Part shown: positions 41,503 through 51,111 of the stretch, piece by piece | Layout: each line of letters starts with the position of its first letter | Position numbering within the stretch: position 1 is the stretch's first letter | Assembly: GCA_900112785.1 (NCBI GenBank) | Contig: FONB01000002.1 | Coordinates: 62,001-126,000, forward strand | DNA length: 64,000 nucleotides | DNA from: Phytobacter palmae | Lineage (GTDB): Bacteria > Pseudomonadota > Gammaproteobacteria > Enterobacterales > Enterobacteriaceae | Direction of reading: 5' to 3' | The notes under the pieces: model-generated | What the model was told of the DNA's origin: nothing | Database searches by the model: none | Seen by the model: only the letters and a program-made list of their open reading frames with translations | Translations under genes and position numbers: made by a program

Positions 41503-41931
41503 ATGTATCAGACAATCATTATGCCGGTAGATGTTTTTGAAATGGAGTTAAGCGACAAAGCCGTGCGCCACGCCGAGTTCCTTGCTCAGGAGACGGGTGT
41601 CATCCATTTACTGCACGTTCTGCCTGCTTCATCCAGCCTCAGTCTGCACCGATTCGCTGCCGACATTCGTCGTTTTGAAGAACATTTGCAGCATGAAGCG
41701 CAAACCCGTCTGACCACGATGGTAAGTCACTTTTCAATTAGCCCTGAACGTATCCGTACCCACGTTCGTCTGGGGAGCGTACGCGATGTGGTCAATGAGT
41801 TAGCAGAAGAGTTACATGCGGATATGGTGGTGATTGGTTCACGTAACCCCTCGATTACTACCCATTTGCTGGGGTCAAATGCTTCAAGCGTAGTACGTCA
41901 TGCGCACATTCCAGTGCTGGTTGTACGGTAA
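41503..41931 (+). CDS. uspG: universal stress protein UspG
   Basis: A cytoplasmic ATP-binding universal stress protein, 142 residues as in E. coli. The nucleotide site G-x2-G-x9-G(S) is present in [20 protein letters not shown] near the C-terminus. The start has CAGGGAGACACGTTT upstream. It is convergent with ahpF. Confidence 0.95.
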   Translation: MYQTIIMPVDVFEMELSDKAVRHAEFLAQETGVIHLLHVLPASSSLSLHRFAADIRRFEEHLQHEAQTRLTTMVSHFSISPERIRTHVRLGSVRDVVNELAEELHADMVVIGSRNPSITTHLLGSNASSVVRHAHIPVLVVR

Positions 41932-41935
41932 AAAA

Positions 41936-41963
41936 AAAGAGGCTGCCTCAGGCAGCCTCTTTA
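41936..41963. terminator. terminator between uspG and ahpF
   Basis: AAAGAGGCTGCC-TCA-GGCAGCCTCTTT with A runs to the left and TTATTATT to the right; can serve both convergent genes. Confidence 0.88.
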
Positions 41964-42053
41964 TTATTGCAGGTGTAGCCCCTTTCATTCTTCGGATTGC
42001 CTGTGCGTTAGCTTCATGCAACCCCAATTATTTGGGCTGGTCTTACTTTCTTC

Positions 42054-43619
42054 TTATGCACGCCTGGTACGGATCAGGTAGTCGAATGCGCTCAAAGAGG
42101 CTTTCGCACCTTCACCAGTGGCGATAATAATTTGCTTGTACGGCACCGTAGTGCAGTCACCCGCTGCGAAAACACCTTTGACGCTGGTTTCACATTTAGC
42201 ATCAATGATGATCTCACCCATACGGTTGCGCTCAATGGCACCTTCCAGCCAGGTGGTATTCGGCAGTAAACCAATCTGCACGAAGATACCGGCCAGCGCG
42301 ATATGATGCACATCGCCGCTCACGCGATCGCGGTACTCAATACCCGTCAGTTTGCTGCCATCGCCTTTAACTTCTGTGGTTTGCGCATTCAAAATGATGT
42401 CGACATTACTGAGGCTACGCACTTTATCCTGTAGCACCTGGTCTGCTTTCATCTCAGGCGCAAATTCCAGCAGGGTGACATGTTCAACAATACCGGCCAG
42501 ATCGATGGCTGCTTCCACGCCGGAGTTACCGCCGCCGATGACCGCCACACGCTTACCTTTAAACAGCGGACCATCGCAGTGCGGGCAGTAGGTCACCCCT
42601 TTAGTACGATACTGTTCTTCGCCCGGCACGTTCATGTTGCGCCATTTTGCCCCGGTCGCAATGATGATGCTGCGAGCTTTCAACACGGCACCCGATGCGG
42701 TTTCAATCTGATGCAGACCACCTTCCACCGCAGCCGGAGTCAGTTTGGTCGCGCTTTGCGAATCAATCACATCAACATCGTATTCCGAAACATGCGCTTT
42801 CAGTGCACCCGCCAGTTTTTGGCCTTCGGTCTTCGGCACAGAGATATAGTTTTCGATGTCTACGGTATCCAGCACCTGACCACCAAAACGCTCACCCATC
42901 AAACCGGTACGGATACCTTTACGTGCGGAGTAAACCGCAGCCGCCGCACCGGACGGGCCGGAACCGACTATCAGCACATCATACGCATCACGCTTATTAA
43001 GCTCTTGCGCTGCACGTTTTTCTGCGCCGGTATCAATTTTCGCCACGATTTCAGCAAGCGTCATACGCCCCTGACCGAACTCTTTACCATTGACGAAGAC
43101 TGCCGGAACGCCCATCACATTACGGTCAGTGATTTCATTCTGGTACGTGCCGCCATCAATAGCCGTATGTTTGATACGCGGGTTAAGCACCGCCATCAGG
43201 TTAAGCGCCTGCACCACGTCCGGGCAGTTATGGCAGGTCAGCGAGTAATAAGTTTCAAACTCAAAATCACCGTCAATATCGCGGATCTGCTCGAGGAGAG
43301 ACTGCGCTTCTTTTGACGGGTGTCCACCGGTCCACAGCAGTGCCAGCACCAGAGAGGTGAATTCGTGGCCCAACGGCGAACCTGCAAAGCGCGGCCCCTG
43401 GTTTGAACCTGGGTTGGTAATCAGAAATGACGGCTTGCGCACTGCCAGCGTGTTGTCTTCTTTGAAAGAGACTTTGTCTGACAGTTCAGCAATCTCAGCC
43501 AACAGTTCCTTGATTTCTGCCGATCTGGCGCTGTCATCCAGCGTGGCAATCAGCTCAACAGGTTTAGTCAGTTTCTCAAGGTAGGCCTTGAGCTGCGTTT
43601 TCATGTTTGTGTCGAGCAT
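42054..43619 (-). CDS. ahpF: alkyl hydroperoxide reductase subunit F
   Basis: An NADH- and FAD-dependent reductase that recycles AhpC. It has 521 residues, as in E. coli. The N-terminal double thioredoxin domain carries CHNC near residue 129. The flavin domain begins [13 protein letters not shown] near 214, the redox-active pair is CPHC near 345, and the NADH motif [12 protein letters not shown] follows. The C-terminal FAD motif is GVFAAGDCT. It lies 250 bases downstream of ahpC, with a terminator-like hairpin and a repeat between. Confidence 0.98.
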   Translation of the reverse strand: MLDTNMKTQLKAYLEKLTKPVELIATLDDSARSAEIKELLAEIAELSDKVSFKEDNTLAVRKPSFLITNPGSNQGPRFAGSPLGHEFTSLVLALLWTGGHPSKEAQSLLEQIRDIDGDFEFETYYSLTCHNCPDVVQALNLMAVLNPRIKHTAIDGGTYQNEITDRNVMGVPAVFVNGKEFGQGRMTLAEIVAKIDTGAEKRAAQELNKRDAYDVLIVGSGPSGAAAAVYSARKGIRTGLMGERFGGQVLDTVDIENYISVPKTEGQKLAGALKAHVSEYDVDVIDSQSATKLTPAAVEGGLHQIETASGAVLKARSIIIATGAKWRNMNVPGEEQYRTKGVTYCPHCDGPLFKGKRVAVIGGGNSGVEAAIDLAGIVEHVTLLEFAPEMKADQVLQDKVRSLSNVDIILNAQTTEVKGDGSKLTGIEYRDRVSGDVHHIALAGIFVQIGLLPNTTWLEGAIERNRMGEIIIDAKCETSVKGVFAAGDCTTVPYKQIIIATGEGAKASLSAFDYLIRTRRA

Positions 43620-43702
43620 TTTTAATCTCCTGGGCTTAAAACATCATCATGCAAGCTGCCTGATAACGGTGCCTTTGATGCAACTTGAATCATGGTGCTG
43701 GA

Positions 43703-43732
43703 TAAAAATCGGGTGCAAAACTGCACCCGATA
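43703..43732 (-). terminator. terminator between ahpC and ahpF
   Basis: Read on the minus strand, ATCGGGTGCA-GTTT-TGCACCCGAT is followed by TTTTATCC. It would end most ahpC transcripts before ahpF and explain a higher AhpC level. Confidence 0.7.
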
Positions 43733-43750
43733 TAAAGCATCTATTTTTCA

Positions 43751-43866
43751 AAGGATTTTCGCTTCAGAGCAAGGCGGCGAGCGCTCAAGTCCCCGGGAGC
43801 TTACTAAAGTAAGTGACCGGGGCGCGAGCGTGAAGCCAACGCAGCTATGACGCGAAAGCCGAAGAA
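43751..43866. repeat. palindromic intergenic repeat between ahpC and ahpF
   Basis: The centre CCCCGGGAGCTTACT / AGTAAGTGACCGGGG is a near-perfect palindrome flanked by GCAAGGCGGCGAGCG on one side and GCGAGCGTGAAGCC on the other. Parts of the right arm (AGTAAGTGACC, GCCAACGCA) match the decayed element between nagC and nagD. Confidence 0.6.
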
Positions 43867-43869
43867 AAA

Positions 43870-44433
43870 TTAGATTTTGCCGACCAGGTCGAGGGAAGGA
43901 GCCAGCGTCGCGTCACCTTCTTTCCATTTAGCCGGGCACACTTCGCCTGGGTGTGAAGCAACATACTGTGCTGCTTTGATTTTACGCAGCAGATCAGATG
44001 CGTCGCGGCCGATACCTTCAGCGGTAACTTCGATAGCCTGGATGATGCCCTGCGGGTCAACGATGAAGGTGCCACGGTCAGCCAGACCTTCGTCTTCACG
44101 CATGATTTCAAAGTTACGGGTCAGGGCGCCAGTCGGGTCGCCGATCATCGCATATTTGATTTTAGCGATGGTGTCAGAGCTGCTGTGCCATGCTTTATGC
44201 GTAAAGTGAGTGTCAGTAGAAACAGAGTAAACATCTACGCCCAGTTTCTGCAGTTCTTCATAATGGTCAGCAACGTCACCCAGTTCAGTCGGGCATACGA
44301 AAGTGAAGTCAGCCGGGTAGAAGAAGAAGACGCTCCAGCGGCCTTCGGTATCTTTCTCAGTAACTTCTACGAACTCACCGTTTTTGAACGCCTGGTTTTT
44401 AAAAGGTTTGATTTTGGTGTTAATTAAAGACAT
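43870..44433 (-). CDS. ahpC: alkyl hydroperoxide reductase subunit C (peroxiredoxin)
   Basis: A typical 2-Cys peroxiredoxin and the main scavenger of endogenous hydrogen peroxide. It has 187 residues. The peroxidatic Cys is in FVCPTELGD (about residue 47) and the resolving Cys in GEVCPAKW (about 166). ACGGAGGAAG precedes the ATG, a strong ribosome site. An OxyR-type site lies 61 bases upstream. Confidence 0.98.
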   Translation of the reverse strand: MSLINTKIKPFKNQAFKNGEFVEVTEKDTEGRWSVFFFYPADFTFVCPTELGDVADHYEELQKLGVDVYSVSTDTHFTHKAWHSSSDTIAKIKYAMIGDPTGALTRNFEIMREDEGLADRGTFIVDPQGIIQAIEVTAEGIGRDASDLLRKIKAAQYVASHPGEVCPAKWKEGDATLAPSLDLVGKI

Positions 44434-44493
44434 CTATACTTCCTCCGTGTTTTCGTTGAGGTGTAAGTTAACGATTTTTTTGCGATTCGGCTA

Positions 44494-44530
44494 ATGCGTT
44501 TGCATTATCAAATCAATAAGCGTTAGCTAA
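44494..44530 (-). promoter_or_regulatory. OxyR-type site for ahpC
   Basis: On the minus strand four tetrads spaced by seven bases read TTAG-N7-TTAT-N7-ATAA-N7-GCAT, against the consensus ATAG-N7-CTAT-N7-ATAG-N7-CTAT. Eleven of 16 positions agree. ahpCF is a classic OxyR target. Confidence 0.65.
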
Positions 44531-44600
44531 CAACTCGCGCAAAACTGTTTAATGTACCGTACATGAACGTGCGTAAAGTTGACGGGCATCCCATCGGTAA

Positions 44601-44628
44601 AAACAAAAAAGCCACCTCACGGGTGGCT
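44601..44628 (-). terminator. unassigned terminator facing the minus strand
   Basis: GCCACC-CGTGA-GGTGGC followed on the minus strand by TTTTTTGTTTTT lies between the divergent ahpC and dsbG. No gene on the minus strand ends here. It could mark the 3' end of an undescribed small RNA read from the dsbG side. Confidence 0.6.
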
Positions 44629-44757
44629 TTAGACCTGAAATACCCGCGGGTGCTTCAGCGCCAGTCGTGCTGGCATCACGTTGTGCGACAAGGAAAAGTT
44701 GACGCACAGACGGTGTGGATTACAACACTCTCGCTGCCACATAACAATGCACGGGAT

Positions 44758-44794
44758 GTAGATACTGTCTATGGTTGCGATAGGTTTTACCGTC
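44758..44794 (+). promoter_or_regulatory. OxyR-type site for dsbG
   Basis: GTAG-N7-CTAT-N7-ATAG-N7-CGTC: the two central tetrads are perfect and exactly seven bases apart. The site ends 34 bases before the dsbG ATG, just ahead of an AT-rich -10 region. E. coli dsbG is known to respond to OxyR. Confidence 0.6.
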
Positions 44795-44828
44795 ATAAAT
44801 ATTATCTAATTGTTATATAAGGTTTTTT

Positions 44829-45572
44829 ATGCTTAAGCGTCTACTTGCCCTTTCGCTACTTTCTTTTTACGTTCAGGCGGAAGAGCTCCCTGCCCCTGTA
44901 CAAGCCATTGAAAAACAAGGTATCACCATCATTAAGTCTTTTGATGCGCCAGGTGGCATGAAAGGCTATCTGGGGAAATATCAGGATATGGGCGTCACTA
45001 TCTATGTAACCCCGGACGGCAAACAGGCAATTTCTGGCTACATGTACGATACCGCGGGAACTAACCTGAGTGAGAAAATGATTCAGGATGAGATCTACTC
45101 TCCGGCGGGTCGCGCGCTCTGGCAACAGATGGAAAAATCAACCTGGATCCTTGATGGTAAAAAGGACGCGCCGCGCATAATCTATGTTTTTGCCGATCCG
45201 TTCTGTCCGTATTGCAGCCGCTTCTGGCAACAGTCACGTCCATGGGTTGAAGCCGGCAAAGTGCAAATCCGTACGTTATTGGTTGGGGTCATCAAACCCG
45301 AAAGTCCTGCTGCTGCGGCGGCTATTTTAAGCGATAGCGACCCGGCCAAAAAATGGCATGACTACGAGCAATCTCTCGGGAAAATGACGCTGAATCTACC
45401 CAAAACCCTCCCCCCGAAGATCATAAAAATTCTGAAAGATAATCAAACATTAATGGACGAATTGGGTGCCAACGCGACCCCTGCTATTTACTACATGAAT
45501 AAAGATAATGTGTTGCAGCAGGAGGTTGGACTCCCCGACGAGGAAAAAATGAAGCTGATTTTTGGCGAGTAA
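44829..45572 (+). CDS. dsbG: thiol:disulfide interchange protein DsbG
   Basis: A periplasmic protein-thiol reductase that protects single cysteines from sulfenylation. It has 247 residues. The signal peptide is short (to about residue 17, FYVQA). The N-terminal dimerisation domain is followed by a thioredoxin fold with CPYC in [13 protein letters not shown] and the cis-Pro loop ANATPAIYY. It is divergent from ahpC. Confidence 0.96.
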   Translation: MLKRLLALSLLSFYVQAEELPAPVQAIEKQGITIIKSFDAPGGMKGYLGKYQDMGVTIYVTPDGKQAISGYMYDTAGTNLSEKMIQDEIYSPAGRALWQQMEKSTWILDGKKDAPRIIYVFADPFCPYCSRFWQQSRPWVEAGKVQIRTLLVGVIKPESPAAAAAILSDSDPAKKWHDYEQSLGKMTLNLPKTLPPKIIKILKDNQTLMDELGANATPAIYYMNKDNVLQQEVGLPDEEKMKLIFGE

Positions 45573-45605
45573 AGATAAAAAGCGCAATAATGGCAAAATG
45601 AAAGC

Positions 45606-45650
45606 CGGAGAAATATATCACTGAAAATTATGATTATTTCTCCGTTTTTT
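45606..45650 (+). terminator. terminator after dsbG
   Basis: CGGAGAAAT and ATTTCTCCG with a 21-base loop, then six T residues. Confidence 0.75.
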
Positions 45651-45835
45651 ATCACCAATAATAATTTCTCATTCCCTCATTACGAAGAAATAAATCACAC
45701 AGCCAGTAAATATAAACAATTCAAATTTTCAATATAATTATATCATTGAAATCTATAACAAATTAAAGATTAACTCTTTGTTTATTTTTATTATTATTTC
45801 CAGTCTGACTATGCAATTGCCAGGGATTAACTGCG

Positions 45836-47059
45836 ATGAAAATTGACAAGGAGATTCTTGAACAGGATGTTCTGGAAGCTGGCATGGAAAGGATTAAATG
45901 GACATTAGAAAACTTCCAGAAAGTATGTGTCTCTTTTTCTGGCGGAAAAGATTCCAGTATCATGCTCAATCTGACGGCGCAGCTCGCACGTCAGTTAAAA
46001 AAGAAAATCAGCATCTTATTTATCGACTGGGAAGCCCAGTTTAGCCATACCATCGAGCATGTTGAACGCATGCGTGCCGAATACAGCGATATCACAGAAC
46101 GCTTCTTCTGGATTGCGTTGCCACTAACCACGCAAAATGGCTTATCGCAATTTTCCCCCACCTGGCAATGCTGGCAACCCGGTGTGGAGTGGGTACGCCA
46201 GCCCCCTGAACATGCCATTACAAACCCTGCCGAACTTCCCTTTTATGAACAGGGGATGACGTTTGAAGCCTTTGTCAGTGAATTTGCCGACTGGTTCGCC
46301 AACCATCGCCCGGCAGCAATGATGATAGGCATTCGGGCTGATGAATCTTACAACCGTTTTCTGGCTATCGCGTCGGCACGTAAAATGCGTTTCGCCGACG
46401 ATAAACCCTGGACTACCGCAGCGCCGCGCGGGCATGCCTGGTACATTTACCCGATTTATGACTGGAAAACAGCCGATATCTGGACCTGGTTTGGTAAAAC
46501 CGGCACCCCCTATAACCCCTTATATGATTTGATGTATCAGGCAGGCGTTCCCACGCGCTATATGCGTATTTGCGAACCTTTCGGCCCGGAGCAGCGCCAG
46601 GGACTGTGGCTTTATCACGTTATAGAACCTGAACGCTGGGCCCATATGTGCGAACGGGTCAGCGGCGCCAGCAGCGGCGGGATTTATGCTGGCCAGGACA
46701 ACCTTTTTTACGGTCACCGAAAGCTCACTAAACCTGCGCATTTGAGCTGGCGGGACTATGCCCTTTTCTTGCTCGACAGCATGCCGGAACAATCTGCGGA
46801 GCATTATCGCAACAAAATCGCCGTCTATTTACGCTGGTTTGAAAAAAAGGGCATGCAACGCATTCCCGATAGCCAACCCGGAGACGTGGGCGCAAAGGAT
46901 ATACCCTCCTGGCGCCGCATCTGCAAAGTGCTGCTTAATAACGATTACTGGTGCAGAGCGCTCTCTTTTAGCCCTACCAAAACAAGCAATTACAAACGCT
47001 ATCAGGAACGAATCAAAAAGAAACGCAAGGAGTGGGGAATTCTATGCAACAACGATTAA
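45836..47059 (+). CDS. ybdN: PAPS-reductase-like phosphoadenosine protein YbdN
   Basis: A 407-residue cytoplasmic protein of the PP-loop ATP pyrophosphatase superfamily, with CVSFSGGKDSSIM near residue 32. The DUF3440 region fills the C-terminal half. The function is unknown; homologues pair with ParB-like YbdM proteins, and the related IbrA/IbrB pair affects virulence gene expression in some E. coli. The 260 bases before it are very AT-rich. Its 3' end overlaps ybdM by 16 bases. Confidence 0.92.
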   Translation: MKIDKEILEQDVLEAGMERIKWTLENFQKVCVSFSGGKDSSIMLNLTAQLARQLKKKISILFIDWEAQFSHTIEHVERMRAEYSDITERFFWIALPLTTQNGLSQFSPTWQCWQPGVEWVRQPPEHAITNPAELPFYEQGMTFEAFVSEFADWFANHRPAAMMIGIRADESYNRFLAIASARKMRFADDKPWTTAAPRGHAWYIYPIYDWKTADIWTWFGKTGTPYNPLYDLMYQAGVPTRYMRICEPFGPEQRQGLWLYHVIEPERWAHMCERVSGASSGGIYAGQDNLFYGHRKLTKPAHLSWRDYALFLLDSMPEQSAEHYRNKIAVYLRWFEKKGMQRIPDSQPGDVGAKDIPSWRRICKVLLNNDYWCRALSFSPTKTSNYKRYQERIKKKRKEWGILCNND

Positions 47060-47670
47060 TTAGCGAGATTAAGGCATTTCTTGGCGCATTACCTGAGGAA
47101 GAACGAATTGAAGCTATCAATGATTTTCGTCGGATTCTCCATGCACTAAGTCCGTTTCGCGATCAGCCTGTCGATTGCGTTTTATGGGTGAAGAACGACC
47201 GCATTTCGCCGAATGACTACAACCCCAACAATGTTGCACCGCCGGAGAAAAGGCTGTTACTGAAATCGCTGGAGGCCGACGGTTTCACCCAGCCCATTGT
47301 GGTGCAGGAAGACAACCCCCATCACTTCGAAATTGTCGATGGCTTTCACCGCCACGAACTGGGCAAAAATCGGGGGGCGCTAAAGGCCAAACTTAAAGGC
47401 TATCTCCCGATTACTTGCCTGAACAGCGACAGAGCCAGCAAATCCGACCGTATGGCGGCAACCATTCGGCATAATCGGGCGCGTGGCCGTCATCAGATCA
47501 TTGAGATGTCAGAAATTGTTCGTGAACTCTCACGGATGGGCTGGACAGAAGAACAGATTGGCCAGGAACTGGGGATGGACAGTGATGAAGTATTGCGCCT
47601 GAAACAGATTAACGGCCTGACAGAGCTCTTTGCAGGCCGTCGTTTCTCTCGCGCGTGGACGGTTAAATAG
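47044..47670 (+). CDS. ybdM: ParB/sulfiredoxin-fold protein YbdM
   Basis: A 208-residue partner of YbdN. I start it at the ATG at 47044 (MQQRLISEI, as in E. coli); a GTG at 47032 is also in frame and would add four residues. The ParB-like nuclease/sulfiredoxin core is visible in DGFTQPIVV and VDGFHRHELG, and a predicted helix-turn-helix near residue 160 (WTEEQIGQELGMDSDEVLRL). The overlap with ybdN implies coupled translation and a joint job. Convergent with mtnE. Confidence 0.92.
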   Translation: MQQRLISEIKAFLGALPEEERIEAINDFRRILHALSPFRDQPVDCVLWVKNDRISPNDYNPNNVAPPEKRLLLKSLEADGFTQPIVVQEDNPHHFEIVDGFHRHELGKNRGALKAKLKGYLPITCLNSDRASKSDRMAATIRHNRARGRHQIIEMSEIVRELSRMGWTEEQIGQELGMDSDEVLRLKQINGLTELFAGRRFSRAWTVK

Positions 47671-47676
47671 CGTCAG

Positions 47677-48837
47677 TTATAGTTTGCATAACCGTTCAGC
47701 TGCTGCCAGCAGCGTTGATTCCTGCTTTGCAAAACACAGACGAATCAGCTTATGCGGGAAGGGGTCGGCGCAGAAAACCGACAGCGGAATAGCCGCCACT
47801 CCAACTTCTTTCGTCAGCCACTGGCAAAAATTGACATCATCAAGCCCGGAAATGGCGCTGTAATCGGCCAGCAGGAAGTAAGTTCCTTCGCACGGCAGGA
47901 TCTCCAGCCGACTGCTGCTGAGCGCATTGACCAGCACATCGCGACGCGCCTGATAAAATGCAGGCAACTGGCGATAATGTTCCGGCTCGGTTCGCAGCAT
48001 ATCCGCCAGTGCCAGTTGTGCAGGTGTATTGACCGAGAAGGTCAGGTATTGATGCACTTTACGCAGTTCAGCGCTGATGGCAGCCGGTGCCACGCAGTAC
48101 CCCACCTTCCAGCCAGTCATATGGAAAGTTTTACCAAACGAGGAAACGGCAATCGCCCGCTGACGCAACTGCGGGTGCGCCAGCACGCTGGCATGCCCTT
48201 CCGACGCAAAAGAGATGTGCTCGTAAACTTCATCGCTTAGCACATAGATCTCTTTTTCGCCAATGGCCTGCCATAAAGCCGCGAAATCCTCTTTGCGCCA
48301 CACCGTTGCGGACGGATTATGCGGCGTATTAAGGATAACCAGCCGGGTTTTATCACTCAGCCGTGCAGCAAATGCCTGCCAGTCCACGCGAAAATGTGGC
48401 GGTTGCAGGGCAATGCGTTTTAACACACCTCCAGACAACTCCACCGCCGGGGCGTAGCTGTCATAGCTTGGATCAAAGCAGATGACTTCATCACCCTTAC
48501 GCACCAGCGCAGTGATCGCGGCATACAGGGCCTCGGTCGCCCCCGCCGTCACTGTGATATCACTGCCCGCATCCGGTTTGTAGCCATACAGCGCTTCGGT
48601 TTTATCGGCAATCGCCTCACGCAGTGCCTGCACCCCGGTCATGGGAGCATACTGATTCGCCCCTTGCGCCACGTGGTAAGCCAGGCGCTCTTGTAAGTAG
48701 CGTGGGCCATCAAAATCCGGGAACCCCTGAGACAGGTTAATGGCTTTATACTGCTGCGCCAGCGCACTCATCTGCGTGAAAATTGTGGTGCCTAAAGCGG
48801 GAAGTTTACTTTGTGGAATCAGTGCGTTATCGCTCAT
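47677..48837 (-). CDS. mtnE: methionine aminotransferase (MtnE/YbdL)
   Basis: A PLP enzyme that transaminates 2-keto-4-methylthiobutyrate to methionine, the last step of methionine salvage. It has 386 residues, the length of E. coli YbdL. The PLP lysine is in SSFGKTFHMTGWKVGYC and the conserved NTPHNPSATVW and LSDEVYEHI motifs are present. It is divergent from mtnBCD with a MetJ-type operator between them, which supports the salvage role. An alternative name is ybdL. Confidence 0.94.
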   Translation of the reverse strand: MSDNALIPQSKLPALGTTIFTQMSALAQQYKAINLSQGFPDFDGPRYLQERLAYHVAQGANQYAPMTGVQALREAIADKTEALYGYKPDAGSDITVTAGATEALYAAITALVRKGDEVICFDPSYDSYAPAVELSGGVLKRIALQPPHFRVDWQAFAARLSDKTRLVILNTPHNPSATVWRKEDFAALWQAIGEKEIYVLSDEVYEHISFASEGHASVLAHPQLRQRAIAVSSFGKTFHMTGWKVGYCVAPAAISAELRKVHQYLTFSVNTPAQLALADMLRTEPEHYRQLPAFYQARRDVLVNALSSSRLEILPCEGTYFLLADYSAISGLDDVNFCQWLTKEVGVAAIPLSVFCADPFPHKLIRLCFAKQESTLLAAAERLCKL

Positions 48838-48904
48838 GGTTGCGTGCCTGCCTGTAATACTGATGTTGCTGCCACTATAACACGATGTTAGTATTTGGCA
48901 ATCA

Positions 48905-48920
48905 AGACGCTTAGACGTCT
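48905..48920. promoter_or_regulatory. MetJ operator (two met boxes) between mtnE and mtnB
   Basis: AGACGCTTAGACGTCT is two adjacent eight-base met boxes: AGACGCTT and the perfect AGACGTCT. It lies between divergent starts, 68 bases from mtnE and 44 from mtnB, so MetJ with S-adenosylmethionine could repress both. Confidence 0.7.
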
Positions 48921-48963
48921 AAACCATAAGAATATTCCTGCCGACGCGCAACTCAGGAAAACG

Positions 48964-49575
48964 ATGACAAACAACCTGCAACTCCATGAACTCGTTAACG
49001 CCTGTCACTGGATAGGCCAGAAAGGCTGGTCACCTGCCACCGGCGGCAATATGTCGGTGCGTGAAGATGCGCACTGGTGCTGGCTGAGCGAATCCGGCAA
49101 AGACAAAGGCAGCCTGACTGCAGAAGATTTCCTGCAAGTCTCAATCGCCGATAATCATGCGCCGTCCGGGCGTAAGCCGTCAGCGGAAACGGGCCTGCAC
49201 ACGCTGATTTATCGCCTCTTCCCGCAAGCGAATGCGGTGCTGCATGTGCATACCGTGAATGCCACCGTACTGTCACGCGTTGAGCGCGGGCCTGAACTGC
49301 TGATTAGCGGCTTCGAAATGCAAAAATCTCTGCGCGGACAAACCACGCATCTTGATACCGTGCCGATTGCAATTTTCGATAACTCTCAGGATATTGATGC
49401 CCTCGCCCGCCATATTGAACATTATGCGCAAGAACGCCCTCTTAACTATGGCTTTTTGCTGCGTGGTCACGGTCTGACCTGTTGGGGACGCGACGTGGCA
49501 GAAGCACGTCGCCATCTGGAAGGGCTGGAATTTTTATTTGAATGCGAAATGCAGCGCCGTCTGCTGGAGAAATAA
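48964..49575 (+). CDS. mtnB: methylthioribulose-1-phosphate dehydratase
   Basis: Dehydrates 5-methylthioribulose-1-phosphate in methionine salvage. It has 203 residues from the ATG at 48964, with CAGGAAAACG upstream; open frame 5' of it is promoter sequence. Class II aldolase-fold protein: [13 protein letters not shown] near the N-terminus, zinc histidines in VLHVHTVN and the C-terminal [11 protein letters not shown]. The stop shares one base with mtnC. Confidence 0.94.
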   Translation: MTNNLQLHELVNACHWIGQKGWSPATGGNMSVREDAHWCWLSESGKDKGSLTAEDFLQVSIADNHAPSGRKPSAETGLHTLIYRLFPQANAVLHVHTVNATVLSRVERGPELLISGFEMQKSLRGQTTHLDTVPIAIFDNSQDIDALARHIEHYAQERPLNYGFLLRGHGLTCWGRDVAEARRHLEGLEFLFECEMQRRLLEK

Positions 49576-50264
49576 TGATCCGCGCGATAGTTACCGACAT
49601 AGAAGGTACCACCAGCGATATTCGCTTTGTGCACAATGTGTTATTTCCCTATGCCCGCGAACGTCTGCCGGCTTTTCTCAACGCACAGCAGTATATCGAG
49701 CCGGTAAAAACCATCCTCGATAATCTGCGTGAGGAGACAGGACAACCTGACGCCACCACCGCCGATCTGCTCGACACCCTGCTGCAATTTATCGATGAGG
49801 ATCGCAAATCCACGCCGCTAAAAGCCCTGCAGGGCATTATCTGGCGCGATGGCTACGTCAATGGCGACTTTACAGGTCATCTCTACCCCGACGTGCTGCC
49901 CGCACTGGAAAAATGGAAAGCCGAAGGCATTGATCTCTATGTTTATTCCTCTGGCTCGGTGGCGGCGCAAAAACTGTTATTTGGCTACAGCGACGAAGGT
50001 GATATTACTCATCTGTTCAGCGGCTACTTTGACACTCTGGTAGGGGCGAAGCGCGAGGTGCAATCCTATCGCAACATTGCTGAACAACTGGGCGTGCCGC
50101 CGGTGCAGATCCTGTTTCTCTCTGATATCCATCAGGAGCTGGACGCCGCCGAACAGGCAGGTTTGCGCACTGTACAATTGATTCGTGGCGATGATGACGC
50201 CGCAAGCCATCATCATCAGGTTTCCTCTTTCGACCACATTAAGCCGGAGCAGATTCCCTCATGA
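49575..50264 (+). CDS. mtnC: enolase-phosphatase E1
   Basis: A bifunctional HAD enzyme that enolises and dephosphorylates 2,3-diketo-5-methylthiopentyl-1-phosphate. It has 229 residues from the ATG overlapping the mtnB stop (TAATG). The nucleophile is in [11 protein letters not shown], motif II in [16 protein letters not shown] and motif III in [12 protein letters not shown]. Overlaps mtnD by four bases. Confidence 0.95.
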   Translation: MIRAIVTDIEGTTSDIRFVHNVLFPYARERLPAFLNAQQYIEPVKTILDNLREETGQPDATTADLLDTLLQFIDEDRKSTPLKALQGIIWRDGYVNGDFTGHLYPDVLPALEKWKAEGIDLYVYSSGSVAAQKLLFGYSDEGDITHLFSGYFDTLVGAKREVQSYRNIAEQLGVPPVQILFLSDIHQELDAAEQAGLRTVQLIRGDDDAASHHHQVSSFDHIKPEQIPS

Positions 50265-50803
50265 GCGCACTGACGATTTATTCTGACAAAGACGCCAGCA
50301 AGCCTGTCTGGCAAGGTACTGACGTCGCCGGGATCCAGCAAAAGCTGAATGCCAAAGGCGTCCGCTTTGAACGCTGGGAAGCTGACCGTGACCTGGGCGC
50401 AGACCCGTCACCGGAAACGGTGATCGTCGCCTACCAGCATGCTATCGACAAACTGGTTGCCGAGAAGGGCTACCAGAGCTGGGATGTGATCAGCCTGCGC
50501 GCCGACAACCCGCAAAAAGAGGCGCTGCGCGCCAAATTCCTGAACGAACACACTCACGGCGAAGATGAAGTGCGCTTCTTCGTGGAAGGTGCCGGGCTGT
50601 TCTGCCTGCATATTGGTGACGAAGTCTATCAGGTGCTGTGCGAAAAGAACGACCTGATCTCCGTGCCCGCTGGCACCCCCCACTGGTTTGATATGGGTTC
50701 CGAGCCGAACTTCACCGCCATCCGTATTTTCGACAACCCGGAAGGCTGGATTGCGAAGTTTACCGGTGACGCGATTGCAGACAACTATCCACGGCTGGCG
50801 TGA
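50261..50803 (+). CDS. mtnD: acireductone dioxygenase
   Basis: A metal-dependent cupin that cleaves acireductone to formate and the methionine keto acid (with Fe) or to a CO-releasing off-pathway product (with Ni), as shown for Klebsiella. It has 180 residues. The metal ligands are in [15 protein letters not shown] and the distal histidine in TPHWFDMG. Last gene of mtnBCD. Confidence 0.95.
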   Translation: MSALTIYSDKDASKPVWQGTDVAGIQQKLNAKGVRFERWEADRDLGADPSPETVIVAYQHAIDKLVAEKGYQSWDVISLRADNPQKEALRAKFLNEHTHGEDEVRFFVEGAGLFCLHIGDEVYQVLCEKNDLISVPAGTPHWFDMGSEPNFTAIRIFDNPEGWIAKFTGDAIADNYPRLA

Positions 50804-50822
50804 ATTCACGCCTGCGGTTCTG

Positions 50823-50847
50823 GCCCTGCATCCATGCAGGGCTTTTT
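50823..50847 (+). terminator. Rho-independent terminator after mtnD
   Basis: GCCCTGCAT-CC-ATGCAGGGC followed by TTTTT, about 20 bases after the stop. Confidence 0.88.
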
Positions 50848-51007
50848 ATACCTCTGACCATTCCCGTAGCCCATCTTCTCCCCTGCTAAACCCGGCCTGA
50901 ACTTACTCTTTTTGCGAAGGCGACTTACAGGGAAGAATGAAGAAAGTTGCCTTGATGCCATTGATAATGGTGCTGAGTGGTTGAATGGGCCATGTCTTCG
51001 AAGGATT

Positions 51008-51041
51008 GCCCCGGATGGCGGCGTAATCACCTTATCCGGGT
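51008..51041. repeat. REP-like palindrome
   Basis: CCCGGATGGCGGCGTAATC, then ACCTTATCCGGGTA: the GCCGGAT-GGCG / CCTTATCCGG form of enterobacterial REP elements. It is in the 308-base mtnD-SdpI gap, which otherwise holds no gene. Confidence 0.65.
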
Positions 51042-51111
51042 ACCGTTCGCTGGAGCGGGGTTGTTCGTAGCCAGGCTAAGCGCAGCGCCAGCCGGGGAAA
51101 CGCCAGAGACA

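Noticed and set aside
42480-43316. Plus-strand frame of 278 codons inside ahpF
   Set aside because: Antisense to a highly conserved gene; composition is that of a shadow frame.
44563-44820. Plus-strand frame of 85 codons between ahpC and dsbG
   Set aside because: Runs across the unassigned terminator and the OxyR-type site; composition unlike protein.
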